Assembly (NCBI GenBank): GCA_010094025.1 | Contig: ML991821.1 | Location: 169,668 to 233,667 of the forward strand | Reading direction: 5' to 3' | Length of the DNA: 64,000 bases | Origin: Viridothelium virens | Lineage: Eukaryota > Ascomycota > Dothideomycetes > Trypetheliales > Trypetheliaceae | Shown: positions 33,264 through 44,299 of the stretch, piece by piece | Layout: each line of letters begins with the position of its first letter | How positions within the stretch are numbered: position 1 is the stretch's first letter | The notes under the pieces: generated by a model | Seen by the model: only the letters and a program-made list of their open reading frames with translations | The model's database searches: none | What the model was told of the DNA's origin: nothing | Translations under genes and position numbers: made by a program

Positions 33264-35069
33264 TCAGACTTCTACACTGTTCACTGCATTCGCGAGTTTC
33301 TCGTTCTCCCGGGCTTTCATGGTTGCAAACTCCTTCTCTGCTCTCCATGCAAATACACTCCTACTTGAGAACAACAAATCCATTTCTTCTAAATTGCGGT
33401 TCGCAGTTTCTGCACCGGATGAGCTGAAATTACTTCACAATGGATCGGGTACTCACCAATGTAAAATCCCCAAATAATGGGAAGCATGGCAAAATTGATC
33501 AGAGCAAAAATAATAAAGACCCAGAAACCCACCGCCGTGATTAAGTATGGCACTACTTCATTGATTGTCCCTCCGGCAAGGGAAAATGCCACCGTGGCGA
33601 GAGCTACTCCCTTCGCCCTTGAGCTCAGGGGATAAACCTCTGTTGGATACGTCCAACTATAATCGTTAGTCAGTTGATACACAGGTAGCTTCAGAGTCTA
33701 TCGTCGTACCAAGTCGTGAGCCAAGTACTTCCATACGCAAATGTATACAGATAGAGGATAGCAGCAACGCCAGCGCCATACTGCTGGGTCTTTCCGGGGT
33801 CCATGGATTTGCTTTTTGTCACCTCATGAGCAAGTACACCGCCTATAACCAAGATAATCCCCATAGCCGAGGATCCCGTCAACATCATCTTGCGCCGACC
33901 GAAATGATCGGCCAGATATATTGCTGCTGCAAGACTTGCTGTGTATGAGATGAAATTACCACCAGCAAGAAGAGCCGATTTGTTAGAGCTGTATCCAGCC
34001 AATGAGAACATTTCCGGGGCATAGGCTGCGATGAAATCGATTCCCGTGAATTTCTGCAGTACCTGAATGCCTCCTGCCAGCATAATCCGACGCCGGGTAT
34101 GGAAACGATCTTTTGTGAATAGCATACTCCAATAGCTTTGAGCAGAAGACGTTGCTTCCAGACGCAGAGCTGCAAGTATACCCTGCATTTCTTGCTCAAT
34201 CTGCTCTGGCTCTGGATTGATTCTGCACTGCGAAAGTATTTCCTGGGCTTCCTCAAGCTTTCCCTGCTTAGCCAGATGGCGTGGAGACTCCGGATAGAAT
34301 GGTATAGTGATCATGAGGAGTAGGATGAAAATAGCTTGGAAGCCCAGAGGAAACCGCCAAGCAAATGCCTCGCTCTGTGTTTTGCTACAGCCGTACTCCA
34401 TCCAGTATACTAGAGTCGATGCAGTCAACGCAAATGTGAACTCTATAGCAACAAAAGCACCTCTCATGGTCGCATCAGCCAATTCTGAGGTCCAGATAGG
34501 CACAACGGTATTGAGGTGACCACAACCAATACCGCCGATCACGCGAGCACATGTCATCCAGGTGATATTTTGTGCGGAGGCCTGCAAAGCCGCACCTACT
34601 AATCCCCACAAGCAACCAAGCTGGACCGTCTTCAGGCGACCGACCCAATCGGCATATGAACCTACCATCAATGCACCTGGTTCGCTATTAGGCCGACGTC
34701 TACGAGGTTGATAGAAGGTTCATAGGAATCCTATTCTGAGCTCACCAATTGCAAAGCCACCGAACCACACACTGACAATGCCGCCGACAGCAGCTGAATC
34801 GCGCTTGGATCCTGATGCTGCGCCCATGACGCGAAGGTAGTCCTTGTTCGTATTGACCTGGCTCATTACCTGAGCAATGTGGTTAGCCCCTCATGATCCC
34901 CTGCAGAACCATTCTGATCTTCTGACATACTGAAGCATCGTAACCGAAGAACCTATTGGGACGAGGGGAGGTGAGTCTCGATTTTTCACTCCGTGGAATT
35001 GGGAACAAAAAAAGACACCTAAACTTACATGATGGCGCATCCCGCAACCGCGAGGATGGCGAACATCAT
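33264..35069 (-). CDS. MFS sugar/hexose-type transporter
   Basis: Exons 35069-35029, 34952-34931, 34869-34746, 34676-33710, 33656-33457 and 33409-33264 give 499 aa from the in-frame ATG (MMFAILAVAGCAIM). Five introns of 47-76 nt all join cleanly: FFGYDASVMSQVNTNKDY, then GGFAIGALMVGSYADWVGR, then WLTTCWTYPTEVYPL, then FYIETANRNLEEMDLLF. About twelve membrane segments are present. Sugar-porter signatures are visible: GSYADWVGRLKT after TM2, ARVIGGIGCG, PESPRHLAKQGK before the central loop, and the PETKG-like ETANRNLEEMD after the last helix. The substrate cannot be assigned; hexoses, glycosides or quinate-type acids are all possible. An ATG at 35094 is out of frame by one base (see findings), so the N-terminus may be damaged or simply short. 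Confidence 0.85.
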
Positions 35070-36355
35070 TGCTCGTCCCCGTAATTTGAGGCATCTTGAG
35101 CGAGAGTAGCCTCCAGGTATGAATTGTGATATTTTGGACTCAGCTATTCGGTTGTCACAAATACTATTTTTCAATAGAATGGAAGGGCTTTTAAGTCGCG
35201 ATGATTGAGCGTGTGGTATTACTTACGGTGAAAGATAATTTGGCTTTCATCAGCATTTGCTGCTTGGAGATAATGCTCTGCGGGGGGTTTGAGTTCTTCC
35301 ATTGCACCCCGTCTCGAGTGAGCTTTCGAGAAGTTGCAATTAAAAAGGAGCTAGTAGCTCTGAAAGGAATACCGGTGGAATAGACCTCCAGCGAAGACAT
35401 TGTAGCCAGGTAAATACCCATCTAGTAGCCGTTGCCGGTCGTCGTCGCAAGGTCGATCTCGCGTCAACAGGTACCGAAAGGTTGGAAAGCGTCAAGCGTC
35501 CGCAGTGGGGTGCCGTAGATTTCCTCGCAGCAACTGAGATGGAGAGGAAGGTTCTCCGAAGATGCCGATTCTAAATACTTGCTCATGACTCTGGAAACAT
35601 CATGAAGAGGGCGGGATGGCTCTTTCTTTCACCAAATCCTTGCTGGGAGACCGTGCGAGATCAAAGTTTCAGTTGCGTCAAATCTATCAACTCTTGATCC
35701 TCCAGGTAATTGTCCAGCGTCGACGAGCGATGGCTGGATCGGTCTTGTTTTAGGCGGTGAGGGCAGTCCATTTCATGCTAAGGTATCAGACAAGAGCAAG
35801 TTGGACCTCGCACAATGGTTATCGTTGATTATCAACAATCTGGGGACTTCAAATCTTTTAAGCCCAGGATCTTGCCAAACAGTGGCTGGCATTGAACATG
35901 GCCAAAGGATCCACATATCCAACGCGTTTCGAATTCTTTTTCAGCTCAGTAAGTGATGGGTCCGGCGACACTTACAGTTCAGAGGTCCGCCGACGAAAGC
36001 ATTGCTGCTCCACAGATCCTACCGCGCGTTTTTTGCAGGCCTGTACGTTGCCATAATGACTTCGTACAGGAGCAGAGTGAAAGGAAAAATTAGTCACAAA
36101 CTCAATCGGGAGCATTTGCAGACGTGATTCAACAGTATCTACATACGCAGAGTAAATGCCATCAACGCCACTCGTCATCTCCAAACACATACAGCCAATG
36201 GTATCTCGCCGTTCTTTCCAGGAGTTCCTTTCAGTCCCTAGCCAAACCATTTTGAGAAACGCAGAGGAAGCAGTGTCCGAGCTTTCTCCGTTCCCAACAC
36301 AAAAGAAATGGTATCGCAACGTGAGTAAACGTAAAAAAGAAAAAGACACGTCTTG
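35070..36355. other. Intergenic, transporter promoter and RFX 3' region
   Basis: 1.29 kb. Only ORFs under 126 codons with no motif. Part of the right end is probably RFX 3' UTR. No repeats seen. Confidence 0.5.
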
Positions 36356-39293
36356 TCAAGCCAAAGGTCCGCCGACCTCTTGCGAGCCAATGGCCACGTC
36401 TCTACCTTCAGGCATGGTGAATTTGAATGCATCATCCATGAGTGCCATCCCAATGCCGCTGTCATCCAGATCCGCTTCTTGGGAATGGTTGGGCTGACTG
36501 GCAGTAGTGTCGAAGCTCATCTCAAGCTTCGGAAAATTGCTGGGGCTTAAGTTGAGCGGCTCGTTGGCTTGTTGGATTGGAGCTGTGTGAGAGCCTGGTG
36601 GAGTAAGTCGGTGGTCTGTTATTGGAGCTGGCGGGGCGGATGAGACTGAGGCGCACTGTTAGTAGACAGATCCTGTGTGAATGATAAAGCGACTCACATC
36701 TTTCACCTGTAGGCCCTGATCCATTAGCCTCCTGGTGAAGCTGGGTACCCTCAAGACTCGCATGTCGAATTCCAAGACCACCGACAATTGGCAGACTATC
36801 TATGTCGCCGCCCCGCTCCTGCTGGACTTCTCCCTGGTCGTTGCATTGATGCTCCAAGAAGCCTCCCATAGCTGCAAGCCAGTTGCTCATCTCATCCACA
36901 AACACTTTCGTCACCCACCAGGCGCTATAGCTCACTCCACCTGCCATCGTTATGTCTCTCAACGCGGCTGTGCCCACTGCACTGATACACTGTAAGATCG
37001 TCCTTGTACTTGCCTGAGGGAACCTTCCTGATAAGCTTGACAGGAAAGCTGACCACCGATCTAGCACATTCTCCGTTGACACCGCCCCAAGTCCCTGCCC
37101 AGAGCCGACTCCCTTCAACCACTCCGGGTCTTCATCCCCAAAGCCGAAACTTGCTGCAAACGGATCCTGTGGATCCTGTGCTTGAGTTGGCAAAATCCAC
37201 TGGTTTTGTAACGGCATCAACAATGCCCGCACATCCCGGCCCAGAATCTTACCAACCTCCTCGTACCCACACGCCGGCAATTCCATTTCCATGACCCGCT
37301 TCGGGTTCACCATGACGACCCACTCAATCCACATTTGCTCGCGGTTGCCGTCGTTGGTGAGCAGGTTCGCGGCAGCGTGCGCCGCCTCGTTGACACGCAA
37401 CAGCCGCTGCAGCAGGCCGCAAAACAGCGTTGCGGGCTCCATCTTCGCGTCTAGCACATGCGGCGCATTGTTCGCGAATGTCTTCCGTAGGTGCTCACGC
37501 AAGCCGTGAGCGATCATGCTGAGCACGTTGAGGACGACCGGAGGTGCGGCTTGGAGCGCCAGGGGAGCCACGAAACGCACCATCTTTTGATACATGAGCC
37601 AGTCGCATTCTCGAATCCAAGGCGCAATGCTGCGCGAGGAGAAGAGCTTCTGAACGGGGACAGTAAGGGTGCCACCAAAGGAGGTGAAGAGGCGGAAGAA
37701 CTGCTTTTCTTTGCAGAAACGGATGCAGTCGATGAGCGAGGTGCAGTGCGTCCGATAGAGGGCAGCGAGCGCCGAGGCGGTATCGTGGTCGGTTTTTGGA
37801 GGCAGATAGGGATGGATTGCGGGAAGGGAGATGGTGTCATCGGCAGCTGAGGAGGGAGGTATGGAGGATGGCGGAAAGAGAAGCGGCTGGGAGTACATTC
37901 GTGCTGTTGGCGGCGTGGGGGCATTTGGATGTGGATATTCGGCGAAAAGCATACTGTAGGATAGCCTAGCATTATTCGTTTGCGATGAGAAGGGAAATTG
38001 GGGTGGGGGTGGAGGAGATGGCGATGGCTGAGACTCGTAGCCATGCTCTTGGCTTGGGAAAGCAGCTGTGTCGGCTTGGAGTCGAGGAACGGCGCTTTTT
38101 GCGGTCAGCTCTTCCGAAAGCAGCCTCTTCCAATTGTCCTGTCTGAACTTACTTGAAGTCAATCTGTGTACTCGTCGAGCCTTGCCGAGGACGATGCTGT
38201 TCGAGTTGACGACTTCGCACTTGATCGAGACCTCCTGTGTTTGGATCGTCTCCTTCTAAAGCAAGATCGACATAATGATATTTTGATTCGCCCCTGACAC
38301 CCAACCTTCTCGTCTGGATCCCCGGGAATATCACTCTTACAAGTTTTCCAAAGGATGCTGGATTTAGGGGCACAACTCTTTCAGTCGCACATCGGTCTGC
38401 GTAAAACGAATATACACGATTTCGCGGCACAGACGTCTTGGAGGATTTGCAAGTTGCTCTCAACCTGGCACATCACGTTCAGGGCCATTCTAGACCTATT
38501 TGGTTAGGAAAAGGCACACATACCATAGCATTGCGAACAGTTGTTTTGTTTTTTCAGCCTTTGGTGTTCTCTCTGTTTTGAGGACTTCAGTCGCAACGTC
38601 TCGCAATGATCGTCCTTCATTAGCCGCCAGTATCTCCCTCAGCTCTTTATCGTTGGTTGCGGTCGATGATGCGCCCCGTTTCTTCTGCCCATCTGCCTCT
38701 GCCCCATTCGGCCCAGCAAATGCCTGGAACGTGGCACCGAAATCGTTGGGAGTACTATGTCTCGAGAATTGCTCACTATTGAATCGTTGTAGTATAGGCC
38801 GGGAGTTGCCTGTTTGGTCGCGTTGGAGTGACGGATCGATGTTTTCGTTAGGGTTATATGCATTTGCTGAGAGATCTGTGCCCGGTGCATAGCCAAAAGT
38901 GCTTTGAGAATCGCTTTGACCCAATTGTTGGAATTGAGTAACTGACTGGCTCGGCTCTCGTGAACGCGTATGAGGTGCACCGGATGTTGATGGCCGTGAT
39001 ACAGACCCGTTTATCAGGTTCAACTGATAAGACTCTGGTGGATTTGCTGGCAACCCGTTTGGATTTCGCAGCTGTAAAGACGCCTCGTAAACAGCACTTT
39101 CTGCGGAGCCATAGGGGTAGTGATTTTGCGCGTCGCTCTGGCTGGGCTGGGAGAAGGGTATGCCGGCGGATGGAAATGTGCCTTGATCGCTGGATGAGTT
39201 TCCACTTGCTGTTGATGGCCGTGACTGTGAAGCGTGACTCTCTTCCGTTTGTACTGGATTGTTAACACGCCCCCGTGTGTTACGCGATGGCAT
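36356..39293 (-). CDS. RFX1: RFX-family winged-helix transcription factor
   Basis: Exons 39293-38524, 38464-38153, 38094-36698 and 36645-36356 give 922 aa; introns are 59, 58 and 52 nt. The start is MPSRNTRGRVNN. The RFX DNA-binding domain spans about 225-335 across the first two junctions: AMLWLRATCKSSKTSVPRNR, YADRCATERVVPLNPASFGK and RRLGVRGESKYHYVDL. The last two blocks include the residues that contact X-box DNA. A Pro/Ser linker is followed by a helical region (about 420-750) typical of fungal RFX. The last intron (GTGAGT, CTACTAACAG, CTCAG) must be removed to reach the real C-terminus DDSGIGMALMDDAFKF; read-through gives a spurious end at 36522. Orthologues (yeast Crt1, Talaromyces RfxA, Penicillium RFX1) control DNA-damage response, cell division and secondary metabolism. 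Confidence 0.93.
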
Positions 39294-41801
39294 CTTGTCC
39301 CAAGTCTGAGAGTACGTGATAATTCGTCCCGCGTGTCGCGTATGGGAAGATTTGCGCAGCGTCGAACTCGTTAACGGAGGACAGGTCCGGGGCGACCGAG
39401 GCAGGTTCTTGGCGTTTAATGAGTGGTGGGGTTTGTCATTTTCATGCGTGAACTTCAACGAGCAGCAGCTGGTGCTGGTAGTCCGATCGAGCTTGACGAC
39501 TAGAGGGCAATACTCCGAGGGGCGGTTAAGATGAGTCCGGTGGTGAGGAAATTTGAATCGCTCGTATGGCGGGCGGCTGGATGAGGGAGGCCGGGGACGT
39601 CAACAGACGGTAAACATGCGCACGGACCGTAAACCCACCGTCGCATCGCCCGTTGCTACGAAGACCCGGAATTCGCGCTAGCCAAGGCCACCAATCATCA
39701 CCGATCACCGCCCGCTCTGTTCAACACCAAACAAATGCTTTTTCTCATCCATCCCGTTCAGCATGTACTACAGAAAGCTCGACAGTGACCTCCTGTGTCT
39801 CACACACAAGCTACGATACTTCTTTCAAATCTGTGATGATGAAGACTTTTGCACAGTCGTAACGAAAATGATTTGTACTCAGCCAATAGCAATCGAAGAT
39901 GCTAGGGTCTGATGAATTTCTTTGAACCTATCCCTTTCTTACCTCCGAGTTTTAGATATTGAAGCCGTTCTTCAATATAATCGAAAAGGTGTCTGATAAG
40001 ACGTCAACGGCCCAACCCGCAGCTTTAAAGAAACCGCGTCCGCGCACCACGGCGTTCATCTCGATGACGTCGGATCATCTCCAAAATGGCTGCATCAGGG
40101 GACCGTGCGTTCATGGGCTTTTTTTGTAAGTCAAGCCGGTGATGATGGAACATATGCAGTTATGACTGCGCTTTCCGTAGTATCTTACGTGCGAGCGTAC
40201 TGGTCTCGAAGGTGGGTCACAGAACTCTGCAGCCTCAATGCTACGTATCATTGGGATTAAGTCAGAACCGTATTTTGGTTTAACCAAAAGGCTCGCTCCA
40301 GCGATGAACAGCATAGATCTACTCCGTAGCTTGCTATCTCTGACATGGTCGAAGCTGATTGTTGTCGACCATTGATAGGCCTATTATGAAGTTTGCGGAG
40401 CTAGTCGTGTGAGAGCCTGTGACTGCTGATCTGGGCGGTCTACGAAATGGAGGTCAACGACATCTGAAATAGGAATACATGGGCCTCTTTTCTCAAGAAA
40501 TCATACACAGTCTACGGGCATACTTCTCCTAATATAGCTGACAATTGAAGTTTTGGAGATATATCTCTACTGACAGTATCATGCAACCGTTTGCTCTAGG
40601 TCCCGTTTCCAAGCCTGTCGCGTTTGATTGACTCAAATGGTCTGGACGATAGCTTTCTTTATTCATTAATGGCTTCAACGTCACCGTTCATCAAGCGTCC
40701 CGTTCATCAAATTGGCTGCCATGGCTCGCATGGCACTTATCCTTCGTCGGATCCAATAAGGAGACGGATTTGCTTCAACCAAGCGTTGATACTTAGCCTT
40801 TTACGTTTCGAAGATTGTTAGGGCAGAATCCTGACATTCTGCTTCTCGGCTGGAAGACTTGCTTGCAGGGCGAACTCTGTCATAGGCGTACAAAGTGTAT
40901 CTCCCGATGCGTTCTTCTCCGAACAACCCGGAGAGTACGATGGGTATCCAAGCGTTCGACGATGTCATTGTTGGGCGTTTCAATTTGAAGGTCCTAAACT
41001 CCAAACCCGATCAGCTGCTTCATTTGAAGATGCTTACATGAATGGTATGTGAAGTAGTTTGACTTCACTCGGGCAACGAACTTCCAAAGCCTCCCGAGGG
41101 TGATCGAATTTCTGAAGCGTCTGTTAGTGTTCTCCTTATTCAACGCACGTTCTCTTCTCAAGCTTCTTGTTAAGGTGAGAAGATTTACGTCGTCTATCAG
41201 AAATTAAAGGAGTCACTAGCAAAAATTGTCTTGGCAGTGCTCTAATTCGAATGACATTTCTACAGTTTCCTTCACGTCGGATATTCGGCATTGGTTCAAG
41301 AGTTCTAAATGTCTTCTATTTCACATGCTGAAAAAAGCTGTACCTGCGCAGTCGTTAACCAATGCATGCCATCCGTCCCTACATTGTCTGAGGCGGCCGA
41401 ATCCCCGATCAATGCTAGCGCCTGCTGTTAATCCCTGCTTCTTTACATTCAAAGTTTGCACCGATCTTCAAGGTTTCTATAGTAAGCAAGGGAGTTTTGC
41501 CTCATAGCCACGATGCATGTTTAGGGAAAACCCTGTCCAAGACTAATATAGCCGGGACGATCGGTAACAACAGATTGGGTTGCAAGCTCATCAAAAATGA
41601 GGAGATCCTGGGTGAGCTTCCAATCCCTTGAGTCCGCGTGACATGCTGATGTCGGGATAATGTAGGATTCGGAAGAAATAGATGGCGACTTACAGGCAGG
41701 CCATGGTACGTGGATTGGAATTTTTCCTCTACTGAATTGGTGTAAGTTGGGATCCTACTCCCTAAAATGAAGTGTGTCGTAAGGCTAACTGAGTCCGGAG
41801 G
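39294..41801. other. Gene-poor stretch, RFX promoter side and beyond
   Basis: 2.5 kb without a supported gene. The longest ORF is 107 codons and has no motif. It contains TACTCCGTA at 40320-40328 and a short perfect hairpin at 39956-39978. With the HsbA-PhyH gap and the 46.3-48.5 kb gap it is one of three long empty intervals. Confidence 0.55.
39956..39978 (+). repeat. Short perfect inverted repeat (9-bp arms, 5-nt loop)
   Basis: ATATTGAAG, loop CCGTT, CTTCAATAT. It lies in a gene-free region, with no target-site duplication or neighbouring coding sequence to suggest a transposon. Confidence 0.7.
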
Positions 41802-41809
41802 TATAAATA
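41802..41809 (+). promoter_or_regulatory. Possible TATA box upstream of the GH5 gene
   Basis: TATAAATA lies 205 nt upstream of the ATG at 42014. That is somewhat far, so it would imply a leader of about 170 nt. Confidence 0.3.
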
Positions 41810-42013
41810 TCGCAATCCTTCTCAAGGGGAGTTGTCGAAGGTCTATAAGGGAATACTACTACCTTTGATTCATATTCTCGGCGACACGCTAATTTTTACA
41901 CGACGTCAACGGACCCTGCCAATCGGAAAACAGAGGATTTCACTATTCAAACACAGATTGGCACACGTGTGACATTCTACACGTACGTGCCGCAAGCATT
42001 CAATCCTTTGACC

Positions 42014-43252
42014 ATGAGCAAGTTCTCGAGCATCGGTAACCTCGCGGTATTATGCGCCATCTTTCTTTCTGTCGTCCAGTGTGCACTGCATACCAGTGGC
42101 AGATGGATCGTTGATTCCAGTGGTGCACGTGTTAAGCTCCGCTGTGTCAACTGGGCTGGTCATATGGAGACACACATCCCTGAAGGTCTCCAGCACCAAT
42201 CTGTCTCTACCATTGCTTCCTTCATTGCCAACAGTGGCTTTAATTGTGTTCGACTTACCTACTCGATTGATATGGCCCTAGATACAAGTCAAAAGGTGTC
42301 TGATTCCTTCGCTGCTGCTGCTGGGCTGGCGGGCGTAAGCTCCTCTGATATGGAGGCTCTGTATCAAGAGGCTGTTTCCAAGAACTCTTTCATAGCTTCT
42401 GCAACTACACTCGGCGTCTTCGGTACAGTCATTGACGCACTTTCAAGCAAAGGGATCTATACCATCCTCGATAATCAGGTTTCGAAAGCATCGTGGTGTT
42501 GCTCAGGTACCGATGGCAATGGATGGTGGGACGCTGCCTCTGGATACAATGCGGATTATTCTCGCTATTTCAACACGCAGAATTGGCTTAAGGGCCTCTC
42601 CGCTATGGCATCATTCAGCAACTCACATACAGGCGTGGTCGGGATGTCTATTCGCAACGAACTCCGTGCGGCAAGTACCCAAGACCAAAACAACCATGCT
42701 GACTGGTACACATACGTGGGACAAGGCGCTGAAGCTATTCACAGCGCCAATTCGAATCTACTAATCATGATTGGAGGCATCAGCTACGACACCGACCTTA
42801 GTTTTATTTACAACAAGAACCTTGATACTTTCACCAGCATTCCCAATCGTATCGTCTGGGAGATACATGCCTATAGTTGGTCAGGTTATGGAAGTACTTG
42901 CAGCGATATTGAGAGCTCTCTTGGGAATAAAGCTGGGTATCTCATCGCTGAAGGGAAGTCATACACAGCGCCTCTCTGGATGAGTGAGTTCGGAGTTGGA
43001 TGGTCCGGTGGTAACGTGGACGGTGGCTTGACGAGCAGTGATGACTCTTTCCTGAAATGTATAGTGTCATACATGTCAGGTAATGATGCAGACTGGGCAT
43101 TGTGGGCATTGCAGGGCGACTACTATGTTCGACAAGGACAGGTTAGCTTTGAGGAGACGTTCGGTATTCTGAAAAAAGACTGGTCTGGTTTGAGAAATTC
43201 TGAGACACTTACGCTGCTTGGAAACATGCTCAAGGTCTCACAGGGTCCTTGA
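42014..43252 (+). CDS. Secreted glycoside hydrolase family 5 (cellulase-type)
   Basis: 412 aa, intronless. The start is ATG 42014; the frame runs upstream only from a GTG. Residues 1 to about 25 form a signal peptide (MSKFSSIGNLAVLCAIFLSV, then VQCA), so the protein is probably exported. The GH5 barrel shows GRWIVDSSGARVKLRCVNWA near the N-terminus, NCVRLTYS on strand 2, the acid/base Glu216 in GMSIRNELRA, the HAYSW segment and the nucleophile Glu325 in LWMSEFGVGW. Both catalytic glutamates are present. The fold and motifs fit GH5 endoglucanase-like enzymes; whether the substrate is cellulose, a beta-glucan or a glycolipid is not decidable here. No carbohydrate-binding module or linker is attached. 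The gene is isolated, with about 2.7 kb of empty DNA before it. Confidence 0.9.
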   Translation: MSKFSSIGNLAVLCAIFLSVVQCALHTSGRWIVDSSGARVKLRCVNWAGHMETHIPEGLQHQSVSTIASFIANSGFNCVRLTYSIDMALDTSQKVSDSFAAAAGLAGVSSSDMEALYQEAVSKNSFIASATTLGVFGTVIDALSSKGIYTILDNQVSKASWCCSGTDGNGWWDAASGYNADYSRYFNTQNWLKGLSAMASFSNSHTGVVGMSIRNELRAASTQDQNNHADWYTYVGQGAEAIHSANSNLLIMIGGISYDTDLSFIYNKNLDTFTSIPNRIVWEIHAYSWSGYGSTCSDIESSLGNKAGYLIAEGKSYTAPLWMSEFGVGWSGGNVDGGLTSSDDSFLKCIVSYMSGNDADWALWALQGDYYVRQGQVSFEETFGILKKDWSGLRNSETLTLLGNMLKVSQGP

Positions 43253-43667
43253 GATTTCGGACTGTGATTTCCAATTCCGACCCGCAAAGGTTCTGTTCGC
43301 TCAGGTTAGCATGTATGTAGGGCCTCTATTTGGTGTGTCAGATTTCTCTTTCAACTCAAGACCGAGATGAGAGATGTACCTCCTTAGTCTTCAAGTCAGT
43401 CTTCAGTAAAGCCGACAAGTCGAGTTTCCTCCAGTTTTCTTCCAACATCTGACCAAATAGATGGACAGGCAGGATGCTTATATAGCCTCTTCCGATTTAG
43501 AAGGCCTACAAGCCGTCGAAATCGGAACACCAACTATCAGACATTACTTCTGATGGAGCTTGCCCCTATGATGAGCAATTTTCTGCAGGAAACTTTCATG
43601 CTAGGAGTGAGTAACGCAGCAAACTAACTTCGTTCTCGTCAATTCCTGGCTTTGTTACGGTAGGGTT
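43253..43667. other. Intergenic, GH5 3' region
   Basis: 415 nt, no gene. A 7-bp inverted pair (CCGATTT / AAATCGG) at 43493-43527 flanks about 20 nt; probably chance. Confidence 0.4.
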
Positions 43668-44249
43668 TCAGTCTTTTCCAAGCGAGCTCAGCATCACCTT
43701 CTTCGCGCTAGAGCCTTGAACTAAATCTGGAGGGATTGAGAACACCACCAGATCCGATTTCCTAAAATATGGCTGCTTTTGCACTTTGACCCAAATTTGA
43801 AGTCTTGCTGGTGAATCTGAAACGTCAAACCCTTGAAAAATGGCCACAAATACTACAGTGAGCGACTGGTCTCTGTTGGGGATTTTCTGTTTGAATAGCT
43901 CTGGAGATTTGCGCGAAAATATGACGTCAAGGTTTTCACTGCAGCTTGTGATAGTTTGATATTCTCGCTCTGGTACTCCGTAGAGGGCCCTGAATAGGAG
44001 GGAGGTACCTTGTCCTCGTCTCATCCGCCGTCCCCGGTCAATCCACACGTTTTCGGACCTGCACGTCTCCGCATTTGATGCTGAAAGTGCCGTTTCGTAG
44101 CACATCGCAATGCCCACTTTTGCTCGTCTTAAGGCTTCCTCTTTTCCAGTCTTGGCGGTCGCTGAGTTTCCTCCGCTTAGATTTGTCTGCAACTCTTCTA
44201 AGGTATGATCAGTCTCGATACGCCTCTGAACAATCTTGATAATATCCAC
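43668..44249 (-). CDS. Orphan ORF, 193 codons, uncertain
   Basis: A single open frame divergent from the MetE-like gene, its start only 50 nt from that gene's ATG. I do not recognise it. The N-terminal third is Ala/Glu-rich and helical (LEELQTNLSGGNSATAKTGK). The last third alternates hydrophobic strands (SLTVVFVAIFQGFDVSDSP). No signal peptide, membrane helix or metal motif is present. It may be a real lineage-specific gene, the remnant of one, or a chance ORF antisense to the 5' leader of its neighbour. A TACTCCGTA element, otherwise intergenic in this window, lies inside it (43974-43982), which argues mildly against coding. Confidence 0.22.
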   Translation of the reverse strand: MDIIKIVQRRIETDHTLEELQTNLSGGNSATAKTGKEEALRRAKVGIAMCYETALSASNAETCRSENVWIDRGRRMRRGQGTSLLFRALYGVPEREYQTITSCSENLDVIFSRKSPELFKQKIPNRDQSLTVVFVAIFQGFDVSDSPARLQIWVKVQKQPYFRKSDLVVFSIPPDLVQGSSAKKVMLSSLGKD

Positions 44250-44299
44250 GTTATATTTCGTGGCGCTAGCTTTGATATCTTTGGTGAAAACAAGACATT

